Shown: positions 6,186 through 14,226, numbered from the stretch's first letter. The stretch is DNA of 18,794 bases from JBBIRW01 sp037441565 (GCA_037441565.1 JBBIRW010000012.1:1-18794); one strand, 5' to 3'. Numbers and translations: made by a program. Notes: generated by a model from the letters alone, not told the origin.

Positions 6186-6896
6186 TTAATGCAAAAGATA
6201 GAAGATCAGTGCAACAACCCCTGGAACCAGAATGTTGTCTGAATTCTCAGGACTTATCGCCTCAACAAATGTTCCTGTCAATGCAATAAGGAGGATATCC
6301 TGGGATGAGAGCAGATATGTGGAAGTAACCCATTCAGCGATAAGTAGTGCTACTGCAGAGGAGATGAAAAATGCCAGCGATCCCTCGACGGTTTTTCTTT
6401 TCCCCCATGGAAACCTGTAAAATATTTTCCCAAAATTTCTTCCAATGAGATCTGCCATACCATCACCAAGCGATAATATAAGCATGCATGAGGCACCAGC
6501 AAGCTTCTCTTCCCAGAATAGATAGCTTAGAGCTGTTATAGATATCGCATATAGGATTGGGCCTGCGAGTGTTTCATCCCCTGAGGAAAGATCATCAACT
6601 GCCCTTTTTAAAAAACCACCCCTTTCCTGTTTTCGCTTCACAAATGAAAGGGCAGCAACAGTTACTGTTACTGAAAGGCAGAGGAGTGTTGTTATGTATC
6701 TATTCTCCATGTTTAGCCAGATAAAAATCCAGGATCCTCCTGAGATATGAACAAGGTTTCTAATGGTGAATGGAGAGAATATATCCTTTATACGCAGCAT
6801 CAATGAAAAAAATGCTACAGAAAGGATCATGAATATTGAAAGAAGAACAAGCAGAATATCGCCTTTTGAAATCTCAAACAAATTATCCAATCTCAC
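6186..6896 (-). CDS. Dolichol/phytol kinase-like polyprenol kinase (CTP-dependent), membrane protein
   Basis: An integral membrane protein of the dolichol kinase/phytol kinase (SEC59-like) family, related to phosphatidate cytidylyltransferases; it would phosphorylate an isoprenoid or lipid alcohol, probably with CTP. The 236-residue product is mostly hydrophobic, with about six or seven membrane segments. Family motifs are visible: SLGDGMADLIGRNFG (about 142-156), KRKTVEGSLAFF (166-177) and EAISPENSDNILVP (212-225). Translation starts at GTG 6896, which shares its G with the hpt stop (TAGTG), indicating coupling at the end of the suf-hpt operon. The substrate is unknown; polyprenol recycling or quinone side-chain salvage are possibilities. 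The UBact promoter follows immediately after its stop. Confidence 0.8.
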   Translation of the reverse strand: MRLDNLFEISKGDILLVLLSIFMILSVAFFSLMLRIKDIFSPFTIRNLVHISGGSWIFIWLNMENRYITTLLCLSVTVTVAALSFVKRKQERGGFLKRAVDDLSSGDETLAGPILYAISITALSYLFWEEKLAGASCMLILSLGDGMADLIGRNFGKIFYRFPWGKRKTVEGSLAFFISSAVALLIAEWVTSTYLLSSQDILLIALTGTFVEAISPENSDNILVPGVVALIFYLLH

Positions 6897-7435
6897 TATT
6901 TGAGAAGTGCGATAAATGGAAGATTTCTGAAGTTCTGTTTAAAATCAAGCCCATAACCTATGACAAATCTATCAGGAACCTCAAATCCCACATATACGAT
7001 AGGAAGTTCAACTATCCTTCTTACCTTTCTGTCAAGAAGTGCACATACTTTGAGTGATGATGGATTCCTTGTTTTCAGCGTCCTTATGAGATAGCCAAGG
7101 GTGAGTCCTGTATCAACAATATCCTCAACTATAAGTACGTCCTTCCCCTCTATGTTTTCATCAAGATCCTTGAGTATCTTGACAACACCCGTTTTCTCCG
7201 TCCTGTTTCCCGTTTCATATCCGGAAATTGCAATAAAATCTATGGAGTGGGGGATCGTTATATGCCTTATTAGATCGGCAAGGAATACAAAGGAACCCCT
7301 GAGCACGCCTATAAGGACAAGAGGTTTTCCACCATAATCACGGGATATGGCTTCACCTATCTCCCTTACCCTTTTCTTAATCTGTTCCTCAGTAAAGAGG
7401 ATATCGCCGATAAGATGCTTTGGAACACTGCTCAT
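6896..7435 (-). CDS. hpt: Hypoxanthine phosphoribosyltransferase
   Basis: A purine-salvage enzyme that converts hypoxanthine (and usually guanine) plus PRPP to IMP/GMP in the cytoplasm. The product is 179 residues, the normal length. The PRPP-binding loop VLIVEDIVDTGLTLG is at about residues 100-114, with the PPi loop region VLIGVLRGSFVF at about 40-51 and DFIAISGYETG at about 66-76. The C-terminal VGFEVPDRFVIGYGLDF is characteristic of bacterial Hpt. It starts at ATG 7435, 3 nt after the stop of the putative nuclease gene, and its own stop overlaps the start of the kinase-like gene. It belongs to the long minus-strand operon descending from suf; no functional link to Fe-S assembly is evident. 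Confidence 0.96.
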   Translation of the reverse strand: MSSVPKHLIGDILFTEEQIKKRVREIGEAISRDYGGKPLVLIGVLRGSFVFLADLIRHITIPHSIDFIAISGYETGNRTEKTGVVKILKDLDENIEGKDVLIVEDIVDTGLTLGYLIRTLKTRNPSSLKVCALLDRKVRRIVELPIVYVGFEVPDRFVIGYGLDFKQNFRNLPFIALLK

Positions 7436-7438
7436 CCG

Positions 7439-8017
7439 TTAATCTATTCCTTTTTTTCGTGCATCGAATTTCTCAAGGAGCTTCATGTAATCCCTTCCGT
7501 AAAATATCTTTATGTTTACATCAGGATAAAGCTCCTTCAGCCTCCTTACCTTCCTGTTCTTCTTTGTAACAAGGCTCTGTTTGAGTGTTGTAAGCTCGAT
7601 GTATAGATCCTGTTCAGGAAGATAAAAATCAGGTGTGAAACTTTCCGTAACGTTCCCATCCTCATCCCACTCGATGGGAAATGTTCTCGGCTCATATTCC
7701 CACTTTATCTGATAAAAATCCAGAATCCTCGCAAACTCCTCTTCACTTGGATGGGAAAAGACAATCTGTCTTCTTTCCTTAAGCTCATTCCTTGTCTCAA
7801 ACTCTTCTGAATGTCCCTTCTCAACAAACTCCTCCTCCAGGACATTTACTATCTTCTTTAGTTCAACAAGCATTGCAAGTGGAAAAGAAACCTCAGATCC
7901 CTCAACCCCCATTGTTGAGGAGCGGAAAACAACAGTTGCTCCACCATCTTTAACCCTGAGATAAACATTTATTTCTGAATTTGATCCTGTTTTTATTATG
8001 CCTATGAGCTTTTCCAA
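7439..8017 (-). CDS. Uncharacterised protein with a putative PD-(D/E)XK nuclease-like C-terminal domain
   Basis: I do not recognise a named family. The 192-residue cytosolic product has two parts. The N-terminal 70 or so residues form a beta-rich segment (VYLRVKDGGATVVFRSSTMG) followed by a charged helix. The C-terminal part has a layout resembling PD-(D/E)XK nucleases: an acidic segment KWEYEPRTFPIEW, then TPDFYLPEQDLYIELTTLKQ (Asp then E-x-T in place of the usual ExK), then basic helix KKNRKVRRLKELYP and the strand INIKIFYG-like NIKIFYG. The Lys of the motif appears shifted, so catalysis is uncertain. Translation seems to begin at TTG 8017; no ATG lies between an in-frame upstream stop and residue 36, and AAGGA lies just upstream. 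It sits between sufU and hpt in the same operon. Confidence 0.7.
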   Translation of the reverse strand: MEKLIGIIKTGSNSEINVYLRVKDGGATVVFRSSTMGVEGSEVSFPLAMLVELKKIVNVLEEEFVEKGHSEEFETRNELKERRQIVFSHPSEEEFARILDFYQIKWEYEPRTFPIEWDEDGNVTESFTPDFYLPEQDLYIELTTLKQSLVTKKNRKVRRLKELYPDVNIKIFYGRDYMKLLEKFDARKKGID

Positions 8018-8073
8018 CTTCCTTAACCGGTATCCATATTATTCTACACAAAAATATCCCGAATCAAAATCCA

Positions 8074-8463
8074 TTAATCCTCCTCGCCAGGCCAGCCTTT
8101 TATCCCGTAAAGACCTGCCTTCAGAACCTTAAGGGAAAGAAGAGCGCACTTTATCCTTGATGGACTCAGTGGAATCCCGAGCATATCGAAGATGTCCTCC
8201 TTAGAAATCGCCTTAACATTCTCAACCCTCTCACCTTTGATTGCCTCTGTTAGCATCGATGCAGACGCCTGACTTATAGCACAACCCTTACCGCTGAACT
8301 TTATATCATCAATATAGCCATCTTTTAATATTATATCCATTCTTATCACATCGCCACACAGTGGGTTTGAGTCCTCAAAGGTAATATCAGGGTTTTCGAT
8401 CGTTCCTTTATTCCTGGGATGCTTAAAATGATCAAGTATGTGTTCTCTGTAGAGGTCATCCAT
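8074..8463 (-). CDS. sufU: Fe-S cluster scaffold / sulfur-relay protein SufU (IscU/NifU-N fold)
   Basis: A 129-residue protein of the IscU/NifU N-terminal family that works with the SufS cysteine desulfurase, either accepting persulfide sulfur or scaffolding a nascent cluster. The three conserved cysteines are present: Cys36 in NPLCGD (with Asp38), Cys61 in GKGCAIS and Cys106 in RIKCALL. The PSRIKCALLSLKVLKAGL segment resembles SufU rather than IscU (which has His-Cys). However, the 45-residue gap between the second and third Cys lacks the roughly 17-residue insertion of Bacillus SufU, so it is a short-form SufU. The gene starts at ATG 8463, 7 nt after the sufS stop, consistent with a SufS partner in the suf operon. 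Confidence 0.93.
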   Translation of the reverse strand: MDDLYREHILDHFKHPRNKGTIENPDITFEDSNPLCGDVIRMDIILKDGYIDDIKFSGKGCAISQASASMLTEAIKGERVENVKAISKEDIFDMLGIPLSPSRIKCALLSLKVLKAGLYGIKGWPGEED

Positions 8464-8470
8464 CAGGCAA

Positions 8471-9703
8471 TTACGTTCCGAATAAAGATTTTGCCTTCTT
8501 CAATCCATGGATGAGTGCATCCACGTCATCCTCTGTATTGTATATGTAAAAACTTGCCCTGACTGATGCAGGGATTCCAAGCCTTTCATGGAGTGGTTGT
8601 GCACAGTGATGCCCTGCCCTGACAGCAATCCCTTCCCTGTCAAGGATGGTCGCAATATCATGGGGATGGATGCCATCGATGTTAAATGCTATAAGACCCC
8701 CCCTTTTCTCAGGAACCGGACCGTAAATCTCTATTCCTTCCATCTCTGAGAGTTTATTCCATGCAAGCTTAGTAATCTCCCTTTCATGCAAATATACACG
8801 CTCCATGCCTATCTTATCAAGATATTCTATCGCTCCTGAAAGACCAACAGCACCTGAGATATTTGGCGTTCCACCTTCAAACTTCCATGGAAGCTCATTC
8901 CACCTTGTCTCATAAAAACTCACATTGCTTATCATATCACCTCCTGTTATAAAAGGCTCCATCTCCTCAAGCAACTCCCTTCTTCCAAATAACACACCGA
9001 TACCTGTAGGACCGAGCATCTTGTGTGCTGAAAATGCGAGGAAGTCACATCCTATCTCGGACACATCCACCTTCATATGTGGAACACTCTGTGCGGCATC
9101 GATGAGGACTGTTGTGCCGTATTGCTTTGCCATCCTGCAGATTTCATGAACGGGATTTACTGTGCCCAGCACATTTGAGACATGGGTTATGGAGAGGAGC
9201 TTTACCCCCTTCTTTAGATAACCTTCAAGTCTCTCAAGATCAAGCATTCCATCCTTATCGAAGGGGACATAAAGCAGCCTGCACCCTTTTTCCTTTGAAA
9301 GTATCTGCCATGGAACGATATTACTGTGGTGTTCCATCTCGGAGATAACTATAGTATCATCTTCGGTTATGTTTTTTCTTCCCCATGAGTATGCAACAAG
9401 ATTTATCGCTTCGGTTGTGTTTCTTGTAAAGATAATCTCCCTGAAGCTTTTTGCCCCTATAAATGATGAGACCCTCTTCTTTGCATTCTCATAGAGTATT
9501 GTTGATTCTTCACTTAACAGGTATGCACCTCTATGTATGTTTGCGTTACTCATCCTGTAAAATTCATCAATGCTTTTGATAACTGAGATAGGTTTCTGGC
9601 TTGTTGCTGCGCTATCGAGATATACAAGCCTTTTACCATGAATCATCCTCTGAAAAATAGGGAAATCTTTCCTTATTATATCAGCATCTATTGTCCTGTA
9701 CAT
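8471..9703 (-). CDS. sufS: Cysteine desulfurase SufS (group II)
   Basis: A PLP-dependent cysteine desulfurase that removes sulfur from cysteine for Fe-S cluster assembly by SufBCD. With ATG at 9703 it is 410 residues, matching the SufS length (about 406-415). The start VRADFPIF-like IRKDFPIF and YLDSAATSQKP are typical; the PLP lysine is in FSAHKMLGPTG (about Lys228) and the catalytic Cys in RAGHHCAQPLHERLG (about Cys367), the group II arrangement. An in-frame ATG at 9736 would add 11 residues and has its own weak GAGG; I favour 9703 because GGAG lies seven bases before it and the family begins there. It overlaps sufD by 23 nt, suggesting coupled translation, and sufU follows 7 nt after its stop. 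Confidence 0.95.
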   Translation of the reverse strand: MYRTIDADIIRKDFPIFQRMIHGKRLVYLDSAATSQKPISVIKSIDEFYRMSNANIHRGAYLLSEESTILYENAKKRVSSFIGAKSFREIIFTRNTTEAINLVAYSWGRKNITEDDTIVISEMEHHSNIVPWQILSKEKGCRLLYVPFDKDGMLDLERLEGYLKKGVKLLSITHVSNVLGTVNPVHEICRMAKQYGTTVLIDAAQSVPHMKVDVSEIGCDFLAFSAHKMLGPTGIGVLFGRRELLEEMEPFITGGDMISNVSFYETRWNELPWKFEGGTPNISGAVGLSGAIEYLDKIGMERVYLHEREITKLAWNKLSEMEGIEIYGPVPEKRGGLIAFNIDGIHPHDIATILDREGIAVRAGHHCAQPLHERLGIPASVRASFYIYNTEDDVDALIHGLKKAKSLFGT

Positions 9704-10940
9704 TGCATTCTCCGAGCTTTCTTTCAAGTATTTCATTAAAAAGCCTCTTTACTGATCTATTCTTTACATTTTTAAATATTGGTTCAAGGAAGCCACTTAT
9801 AATAAGATACTCGGCCTCGTCCCTCTTTATCCCCTTGCTCATCAGATAGAAAAGCTGCTCTTCATCTATCCTTCCCGTTGTTACTGCATGACCTGCCTTC
9901 ACATCGTTTGTATCTATCTGGAGTTTAGGTATGGAATCTGCCCTTGCCCTTTCGCCAAGAAGAAGGTTTTTGTTCGAAAGAAAGGAATCTGCCCTCGATG
10001 CCCCTCTCCGTATGTCTATTAAACCCTGAAATACAAAACGCCCCTTTTCATCGATCACTGACCTGAAATCAACATTACCGCCTGTCCCCTGCGATCGAAG
10101 AATCATATGGGAGGAGATGTCAACATGCTGATTAGACGAGACAATAGAAAATCCAGTTACATCTGACCTTGCACCTCCTCCTCCAAGGTTTATTAATGTC
10201 TTCTTCTTTATGATTCCACCTCCAGCAATGCCCTCAAGGAGATTAAGACTGGCGGATGGTGCAAGGTTTACAAACTCATACCTGTAAAGAAGATCATCTG
10301 TCGAAAGTCTATTTAATACATGATATTCAACCGATGAGCCCTCATCCATGTATATTGCAACTCCGCTGTTTATAAATCTCCTCTTACCATTTTTATCCGA
10401 AGAAAGGTCATCAACTATACTCACACTGCTTTCTCTTCCACAGAGAATTACTATCTGCGCAAATATCGCCTTTTCAAATGGTTTGAAATACTCCTTAATG
10501 TAGATCGGCTTTTCAACTCTTTCTCCATCCCGAATATTGATAAAGATCCCGCCGTTGAGAAATGCAATCCTCATCGCATCAAAATATCTACTCTCACCGC
10601 TTATCATGTCCTCAAGAAACAAACGGATAAAATCGCCCCTTTTATCCTCGATATTTAAAAGATTATCAAAAATAACATTATTTTCCCGATATCCCTGGGG
10701 AACCCTTAGTGCTTCAGTAACACCATCCTTACCGTATCTTCCTTCGAGATCCACCTCCCATCTGTCCAGCATGAAACCTTCTGGATTGGTCCTCCTCCAC
10801 TCCTCATCATTTTTTGAGGGAGGTTCAATCCTTTGAAGAAGATCCACACACTTAAGCCTTATATCCATTAACCAGGCTGGGTCCTTTTTCAAAGTCGAGA
10901 TCCTTTCAATATCTGATCTTCTGATCTCACTGATCTTCAT
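9681..10940 (-). CDS. sufD: Fe-S cluster assembly protein SufD
   Basis: SufD is a paralogue of SufB and pairs with it and SufC to form the SufBC2D scaffold that builds Fe-S clusters in the cytoplasm. The 419-residue product is the family length. The N-terminal part is variable (KDPAWLMDIRLKCVDLLQRIEPPSKNDEEWRRTNP). The C-terminal beta-helix and family ending are clear: GRFVFQGLIDIRRGASRADSFLSNKNLLLGERARADSIPKLQIDTNDVKAGHAVTTGRIDEEQLFYLMSKGI region, with the conserved KAGHA histidine used in cluster assembly. ATG at 10940 is preceded by GGGAGTGA. It lies 20 nt after sufB and overlaps sufS. Confidence 0.94.
   Translation of the reverse strand: MKISEIRRSDIERISTLKKDPAWLMDIRLKCVDLLQRIEPPSKNDEEWRRTNPEGFMLDRWEVDLEGRYGKDGVTEALRVPQGYRENNVIFDNLLNIEDKRGDFIRLFLEDMISGESRYFDAMRIAFLNGGIFINIRDGERVEKPIYIKEYFKPFEKAIFAQIVILCGRESSVSIVDDLSSDKNGKRRFINSGVAIYMDEGSSVEYHVLNRLSTDDLLYRYEFVNLAPSASLNLLEGIAGGGIIKKKTLINLGGGGARSDVTGFSIVSSNQHVDISSHMILRSQGTGGNVDFRSVIDEKGRFVFQGLIDIRRGASRADSFLSNKNLLLGERARADSIPKLQIDTNDVKAGHAVTTGRIDEEQLFYLMSKGIKRDEAEYLIISGFLEPIFKNVKNRSVKRLFNEILERKLGECNVQDNRC
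9710..9713 (-). promoter_or_regulatory. Shine-Dalgarno supporting the shorter sufS start
   Basis: GGAG lies six to seven bases upstream of ATG 9703, inside the 3' end of sufD. It supports the 410-residue SufS over the 421-residue version starting at 9736, though both have some ribosome-binding signal. Confidence 0.4.
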
Positions 10941-10960
10941 AAATCACTCCCTTAAAAACA

Positions 10961-12358
10961 TCATCCAACAGCTCCTTCCATCTGGAGCTGTATCAGTCTG
11001 TTCATTTCAACTGCATACTCCATGGGAAGTTCCTTCACAAATGGTTCTATAAATCCATTTACAATCATTGTTGATGCCTCTGTTTCATTAAGACCCCTGC
11101 TCATCAGATAAAAAAGTTGCTCTACTTCTATCTTGCTTACAGTAGCCTCATGCTCAACAGTAACATCGTCCTCCTCGATCTCCATATAAGGGTAAGTGTC
11201 CGATCTCGATCTCTCATCGAGTATTAGTGCATCGCATTTTACCCTCGTCTTTACACCCCTTGCACCTTTAATAACCTTAACGAGCCCCCTGTAACTTGTC
11301 CTTCCTCCATTTCTGCTTATGGATTTGGACACAATCTGGGATGATGTATAAGGGGCAATGTGTATCGCCTTGCTTCCTGCATCCTGATGCTGACCCTTTC
11401 CTGCAAGTGCAATTGATAAGACCTCCCCTTTTGCACCCTTCCCCCTTAAAATTATTGATGGATATTTCATCGTAACCTTGCTTCCGAGATTTCCATCTAT
11501 CCACTCCATAACTGCATCTTCATAGGCGACAGCCCTTTTTGTAACGAGATTGTAAACATTGTATGACCAGTTCTGTATCGTTGTGTATCTCACCCTTGCT
11601 CCCCTTTTTACAATTATCTCAACAACAGCAGCATGAAGAGATGAACTCGCATATACAGGTGCTGTGCATCCCTCAACATAGTGAACAAAACTCCCTTCTT
11701 CGGCAATAATGAGTGTTCTTTCAAACTGACCCATATTCTGTGCGTTTATCCGGAAATAAGCTTGAAGGGGTATGTCCACCTTAACACCTGCAGGAACATA
11801 AATAAAGCTTCCACCACTCCATACAGCACTGTTGAGTGCTGCAAATTTATTGTCTGTTGGCGGAACAACTGTTGAGAAGTACTCCTTAACAAGATCAGGG
11901 TGTTCCTTGAGTGCTGTATCCATATCAAGGAAGATAACGCCCATCTGCTCTATCTCTTTCTTGAGGCTGTGGTAGACCATCTCTGACTCATACTGAGCAC
12001 CAACACCTGCAAGGAACTTCCTCTCCGCCTCAGGGATGCCAAGTCTTTCAAAGGTATTTTTTATATATTCGGGAACCTCATCCCAGCTGTGCCCCTGCCT
12101 TTCTGATGGTTTTATGTAGTAGTAGATGTCGTTAAAATCTATTTCTGAAAGGTCAGCTCCCCATGTGGGCATGGGCTTCTTCATAAATATTTCAAGGGAA
12201 TTGAGTCTAAACTTCCTCATCCATTCGGGCTCCTGCTTTATCCATGATATCTCCTCAACTATCTCCCTGCTGAGTCCTTTTCTTGCTTTAAACACATACT
12301 TCTCAGGATCCCTGAATCCGTATTTATACGAATCGTCGATGATTTTAAACCTTTCCAT
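10961..12358 (-). CDS. sufB: Fe-S cluster assembly scaffold SufB
   Basis: SufB is the main scaffold subunit of the SufBCD complex, receiving sulfur and assembling the cluster with SufD and the ATPase SufC. It is 465 residues, normal for the family. Recognisable stretches are YKYGFRDPEKYVFKARKGL near the N-terminus, VPAGVKVDIPLQAYFRINA, VHYVEGCTAP, TIQNWSYNVYNLVTKRA, GSKVTMKYPSI and the C-terminal TRVKCDALILDERSRSDTYPY followed by VEHEATVSKIEVEQLFYLMSRGL. The Cys in VKCDAL corresponds to the essential sulfur-accepting region. ATG at 12358 overlaps the end of sufC by 14 nt and is preceded by GGAGGAAAGG, so translation is probably coupled. Gene order sufC-sufB-sufD is the usual one. Confidence 0.97.
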   Translation of the reverse strand: MERFKIIDDSYKYGFRDPEKYVFKARKGLSREIVEEISWIKQEPEWMRKFRLNSLEIFMKKPMPTWGADLSEIDFNDIYYYIKPSERQGHSWDEVPEYIKNTFERLGIPEAERKFLAGVGAQYESEMVYHSLKKEIEQMGVIFLDMDTALKEHPDLVKEYFSTVVPPTDNKFAALNSAVWSGGSFIYVPAGVKVDIPLQAYFRINAQNMGQFERTLIIAEEGSFVHYVEGCTAPVYASSSLHAAVVEIIVKRGARVRYTTIQNWSYNVYNLVTKRAVAYEDAVMEWIDGNLGSKVTMKYPSIILRGKGAKGEVLSIALAGKGQHQDAGSKAIHIAPYTSSQIVSKSISRNGGRTSYRGLVKVIKGARGVKTRVKCDALILDERSRSDTYPYMEIEEDDVTVEHEATVSKIEVEQLFYLMSRGLNETEASTMIVNGFIEPFVKELPMEYAVEMNRLIQLQMEGAVG

Positions 12359-13139
12359 CCTTTCCTCCGTTTTCCTTCACCCACTGATAACCTTTCTCTT
12401 CAAGTTGCTGGGAAAGTTCAGGACCACCACTCTGGACAATCTTTCCATCCATTAGCACATGAACAAAGTGGGGTTTTACGTAATTGAGTATTCTCTGATA
12501 GTGAGTAATCATCAGGATTGCCCGCTCAGGATTGAAATATTTCATAACCCCATCGGATGCAATCTTTAAGGCATCGATATCAAGTCCTGAATCCATCTCG
12601 TCCAGGATTGCGATTTCGGGCTCCAGGAGCTGGAGCTGAAGTATTTCAAACCTCTTCTTCTCACCACCTGAAAATCCATCATTTACATATCTCTTTGCTA
12701 ATTCAGGATTTAGACCTATTTCTTTAATCCTTTCCTTTAAATATAACTTAAACCTCGGTATGGACATCTTTTCTATAAATTCCCTGCCTTTTACAGCAGA
12801 AAGTGCACTTCTCATGAAGTTAGCAACAGATACCCCTTCAACTGAAACAGGATATTGAAAACAAAGGAAAAGTCCCAGCCTTGCCCTTTCATCTGCAGGA
12901 AGTCGGGAGATGTCCTCCCCCTTCAACAGGATCTCCCCCTTTTCAATTCTGTAGGAAGGGTGCCCCATTATTGCCATTGCAAGTGTGCTTTTGCCTGAGC
13001 CATTTGGGCCCATTATGGCATGGATCTCTCCCCTTTTTATGTCGAGATCTATCCCTTTCAAGATCTCCTTACCTTCAACACTTACATGAAGATCCCTTAT
13101 CAAAAGCAGCGATTTACTGTCTTTTACCGCTGAATTCAT
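12345..13139 (-). CDS. sufC: Fe-S cluster assembly ATPase SufC
   Basis: SufC is the ABC-type ATPase of the SufBC2D complex; it energises conformational changes in SufB-SufD rather than transport, and is cytoplasmic. The 264-residue product shows Walker A GPNGSGKST (44-52), the Q-loop region FQYPVSVEGVS (about 94-104), the signature FSGGEKKR (156-163) and Walker B AILDEMDSGLD (177-187), with the SufC-typical EMDSGLDIDALK. The start is ATG 13139, preceded by AAGGAG eight bases upstream; the first dozen residues extend slightly beyond typical SufC. It overlaps the end of the rrf2-type regulator gene by 26 nt and is the first structural gene of the suf operon. Confidence 0.97.
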   Translation of the reverse strand: MNSAVKDSKSLLLIRDLHVSVEGKEILKGIDLDIKRGEIHAIMGPNGSGKSTLAMAIMGHPSYRIEKGEILLKGEDISRLPADERARLGLFLCFQYPVSVEGVSVANFMRSALSAVKGREFIEKMSIPRFKLYLKERIKEIGLNPELAKRYVNDGFSGGEKKRFEILQLQLLEPEIAILDEMDSGLDIDALKIASDGVMKYFNPERAILMITHYQRILNYVKPHFVHVLMDGKIVQSGGPELSQQLEEKGYQWVKENGGKDGKV

Positions 13140-13587
13140 AAACGACTCCTTTTCCCCTTTTGTTTATTGTTTTCACCTTTATTTTCGATGAACCCGCTAT
13201 ATCCGCAATGCTAACACTGTCAAGTATCTCGTGGATCGCCTTCCTCGTCCTCTTCCACACGGGTTTCACACAGCATATCCTTTTCATGCTGCACACCTCA
13301 TACTCTCTTTCGCAGTCCACTATATCAAGTCTCCCCTCAACTGCCTCAACAACATCCTTTACCGTAATCTCAGAACTCCTCCGCGCAAGGCTTATCCCTC
13401 CCCCCATCCCCTTTACCGCTCTTATTATCCCTGATCTCGCAAGTCTGTTTACAATAATGGCAAGAAACCTCTGAGGTATGTTGCAGCTTGCAGCAACCTC
13501 CTTTACACTGGTTCTCTCACCAGATGGAACCTTAGCAAGGCATACAGTAAGCATCAGTGCGTAATCAGTAGTCCTGGATATCTTCAT
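13114..13587 (-). CDS. Rrf2-family transcriptional regulator of the suf operon (IscR/SufR-like)
   Basis: A winged-helix regulator of the Rrf2 family, which often binds an Fe-S cluster and controls Fe-S assembly genes. The 157-residue product begins MKISRTTDYALMLTVCLAK, has the helix-turn-helix region TSVKEVAASCNIPQRFLAIIVNRLARSGII (about 26-55), the wing KGMGGGISLAR, and the helix VKDVVEAVEG. The cysteine region CEREYEVCSMKRICC (starting about residue 93) has C-x6-C-x5-C-C spacing, close to the Cys ligands of IscR and so compatible with cluster sensing. As the first gene of the suf operon it overlaps sufC by 26 nt. A 25-bp palindrome over its promoter (13608-13632) suggests repression of its own operon when clusters are sufficient. 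Confidence 0.9.
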   Translation of the reverse strand: MKISRTTDYALMLTVCLAKVPSGERTSVKEVAASCNIPQRFLAIIVNRLARSGIIRAVKGMGGGISLARRSSEITVKDVVEAVEGRLDIVDCEREYEVCSMKRICCVKPVWKRTRKAIHEILDSVSIADIAGSSKIKVKTINKRGKGVVYEFSGKRQ

Positions 13588-13607
13588 GGTTCTGAGAATA
13601 ATATTAG

Positions 13608-13632
13608 TAATATCATCATTTTAATGATATTA
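13608..13632. promoter_or_regulatory. Candidate Rrf2 operator: interrupted palindrome
   Basis: Perfect 9-bp arms TAATATCAT and ATGATATTA are separated by seven bases (CATTTTA). The palindrome lies 20 bp upstream of the regulator ATG and overlaps the -10 element of its likely promoter. It is AT-rich, so some chance is possible, but the position is what an autoregulatory operator would have. Confidence 0.5.
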
Positions 13633-13652
13633 TATCTCAAAAACAAAATCAA
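13624..13652 (-). promoter_or_regulatory. Candidate sigma-70 promoter of the rrf2-suf operon
   Basis: On the minus strand, TTGATT (13647-13652) and TATCAT (13624-13629) are 17 bp apart, ahead of the regulator ATG at 13587. The match is moderate. The -10 element lies within the right arm of the palindrome, so a bound repressor would block it. Confidence 0.4.
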
Positions 13653-13702
13653 TCCCTTCTATTTTCTCATCTATTAGGATCCCAACTACAAAGATCAACA
13701 AT

Positions 13703-14209
13703 CTACGTCCTCTTCAGCTTCTTCATGATCTCCCTTAAAAATGCAGGTAAATCCTCAGGCTGTCTCGATGTTATCAGATTTCCGTCAACAACAACCTCTT
13801 TATCTTCATATATGGCACCTGCTGCTTTAATTTCTTCTACAACTGTCCTGTAACATGTGGTATGTCTGCCTTTTAATAGATTCGCAGAGATAAGGATCTG
13901 AGGACCGTGACATATTGCTGCTACCAGCTTGTCCTTTTTAAAGAAATGGCGAACTATATCAAGGGCCTCTTTTTCTTTTCTAATAACCTCGGGTGCCTTA
14001 CCGCCTGGAAGGATTAATATATCATACTCATCTTGGCTTATTTCTTTAAGGGATTTGTTTGCTTCAACTTCATATCCATGTTTACCCCTTATTCTTCCTC
14101 TGTTAATTGATGCAATATCGACAGAAATCCCTTCTTCTTTTAATCTGTAATAAGGGACGAGTAACTCTGAATCTTCAAAATTATTCGCACTTATTATTAA
14201 TGCCTTCAA
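13703..14209 (-). CDS. PfpI/DJ-1 family protein (glutamine amidotransferase-like; protease or deglycase)
   Basis: A cytoplasmic DJ-1/PfpI superfamily protein; members are described as intracellular proteases, chaperones or glyoxalase/deglycase-type enzymes, and the sequence cannot decide which. From TTG at 14209 it is 168 residues, close to PfpI length, and places the catalytic residues at Glu12 (NNFEDSE), Cys100 and His101 (AAICHGPQILISA). The PfpI-like ILILPGGKAPEVIRKE and NLITSRQPEDLPAF are present. I choose TTG over an in-frame ATG at 14242 because AAGGAGGT (14219-14226) lies nine bases before the TTG and inside the longer reading, and because family proteins begin MKALI. It is separated from the suf regulator by about 115 bp and follows a cytochrome operon terminator, so it is probably its own transcript. 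Confidence 0.88.
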   Translation of the reverse strand: MKALIISANNFEDSELLVPYYRLKEEGISVDIASINRGRIRGKHGYEVEANKSLKEISQDEYDILILPGGKAPEVIRKEKEALDIVRHFFKKDKLVAAICHGPQILISANLLKGRHTTCYRTVVEEIKAAGAIYEDKEVVVDGNLITSRQPEDLPAFLREIMKKLKRT

Positions 14210-14218
14210 ACTCCATCT

Positions 14219-14226
14219 ACCTCCTT
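14219..14226 (-). promoter_or_regulatory. Shine-Dalgarno deciding the TTG start of the PfpI-like gene
   Basis: AAGGAGGT lies nine bases upstream of the TTG at 14209. It falls inside the reading from ATG 14242, which argues that the longer version is not the real one. Confidence 0.7.
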
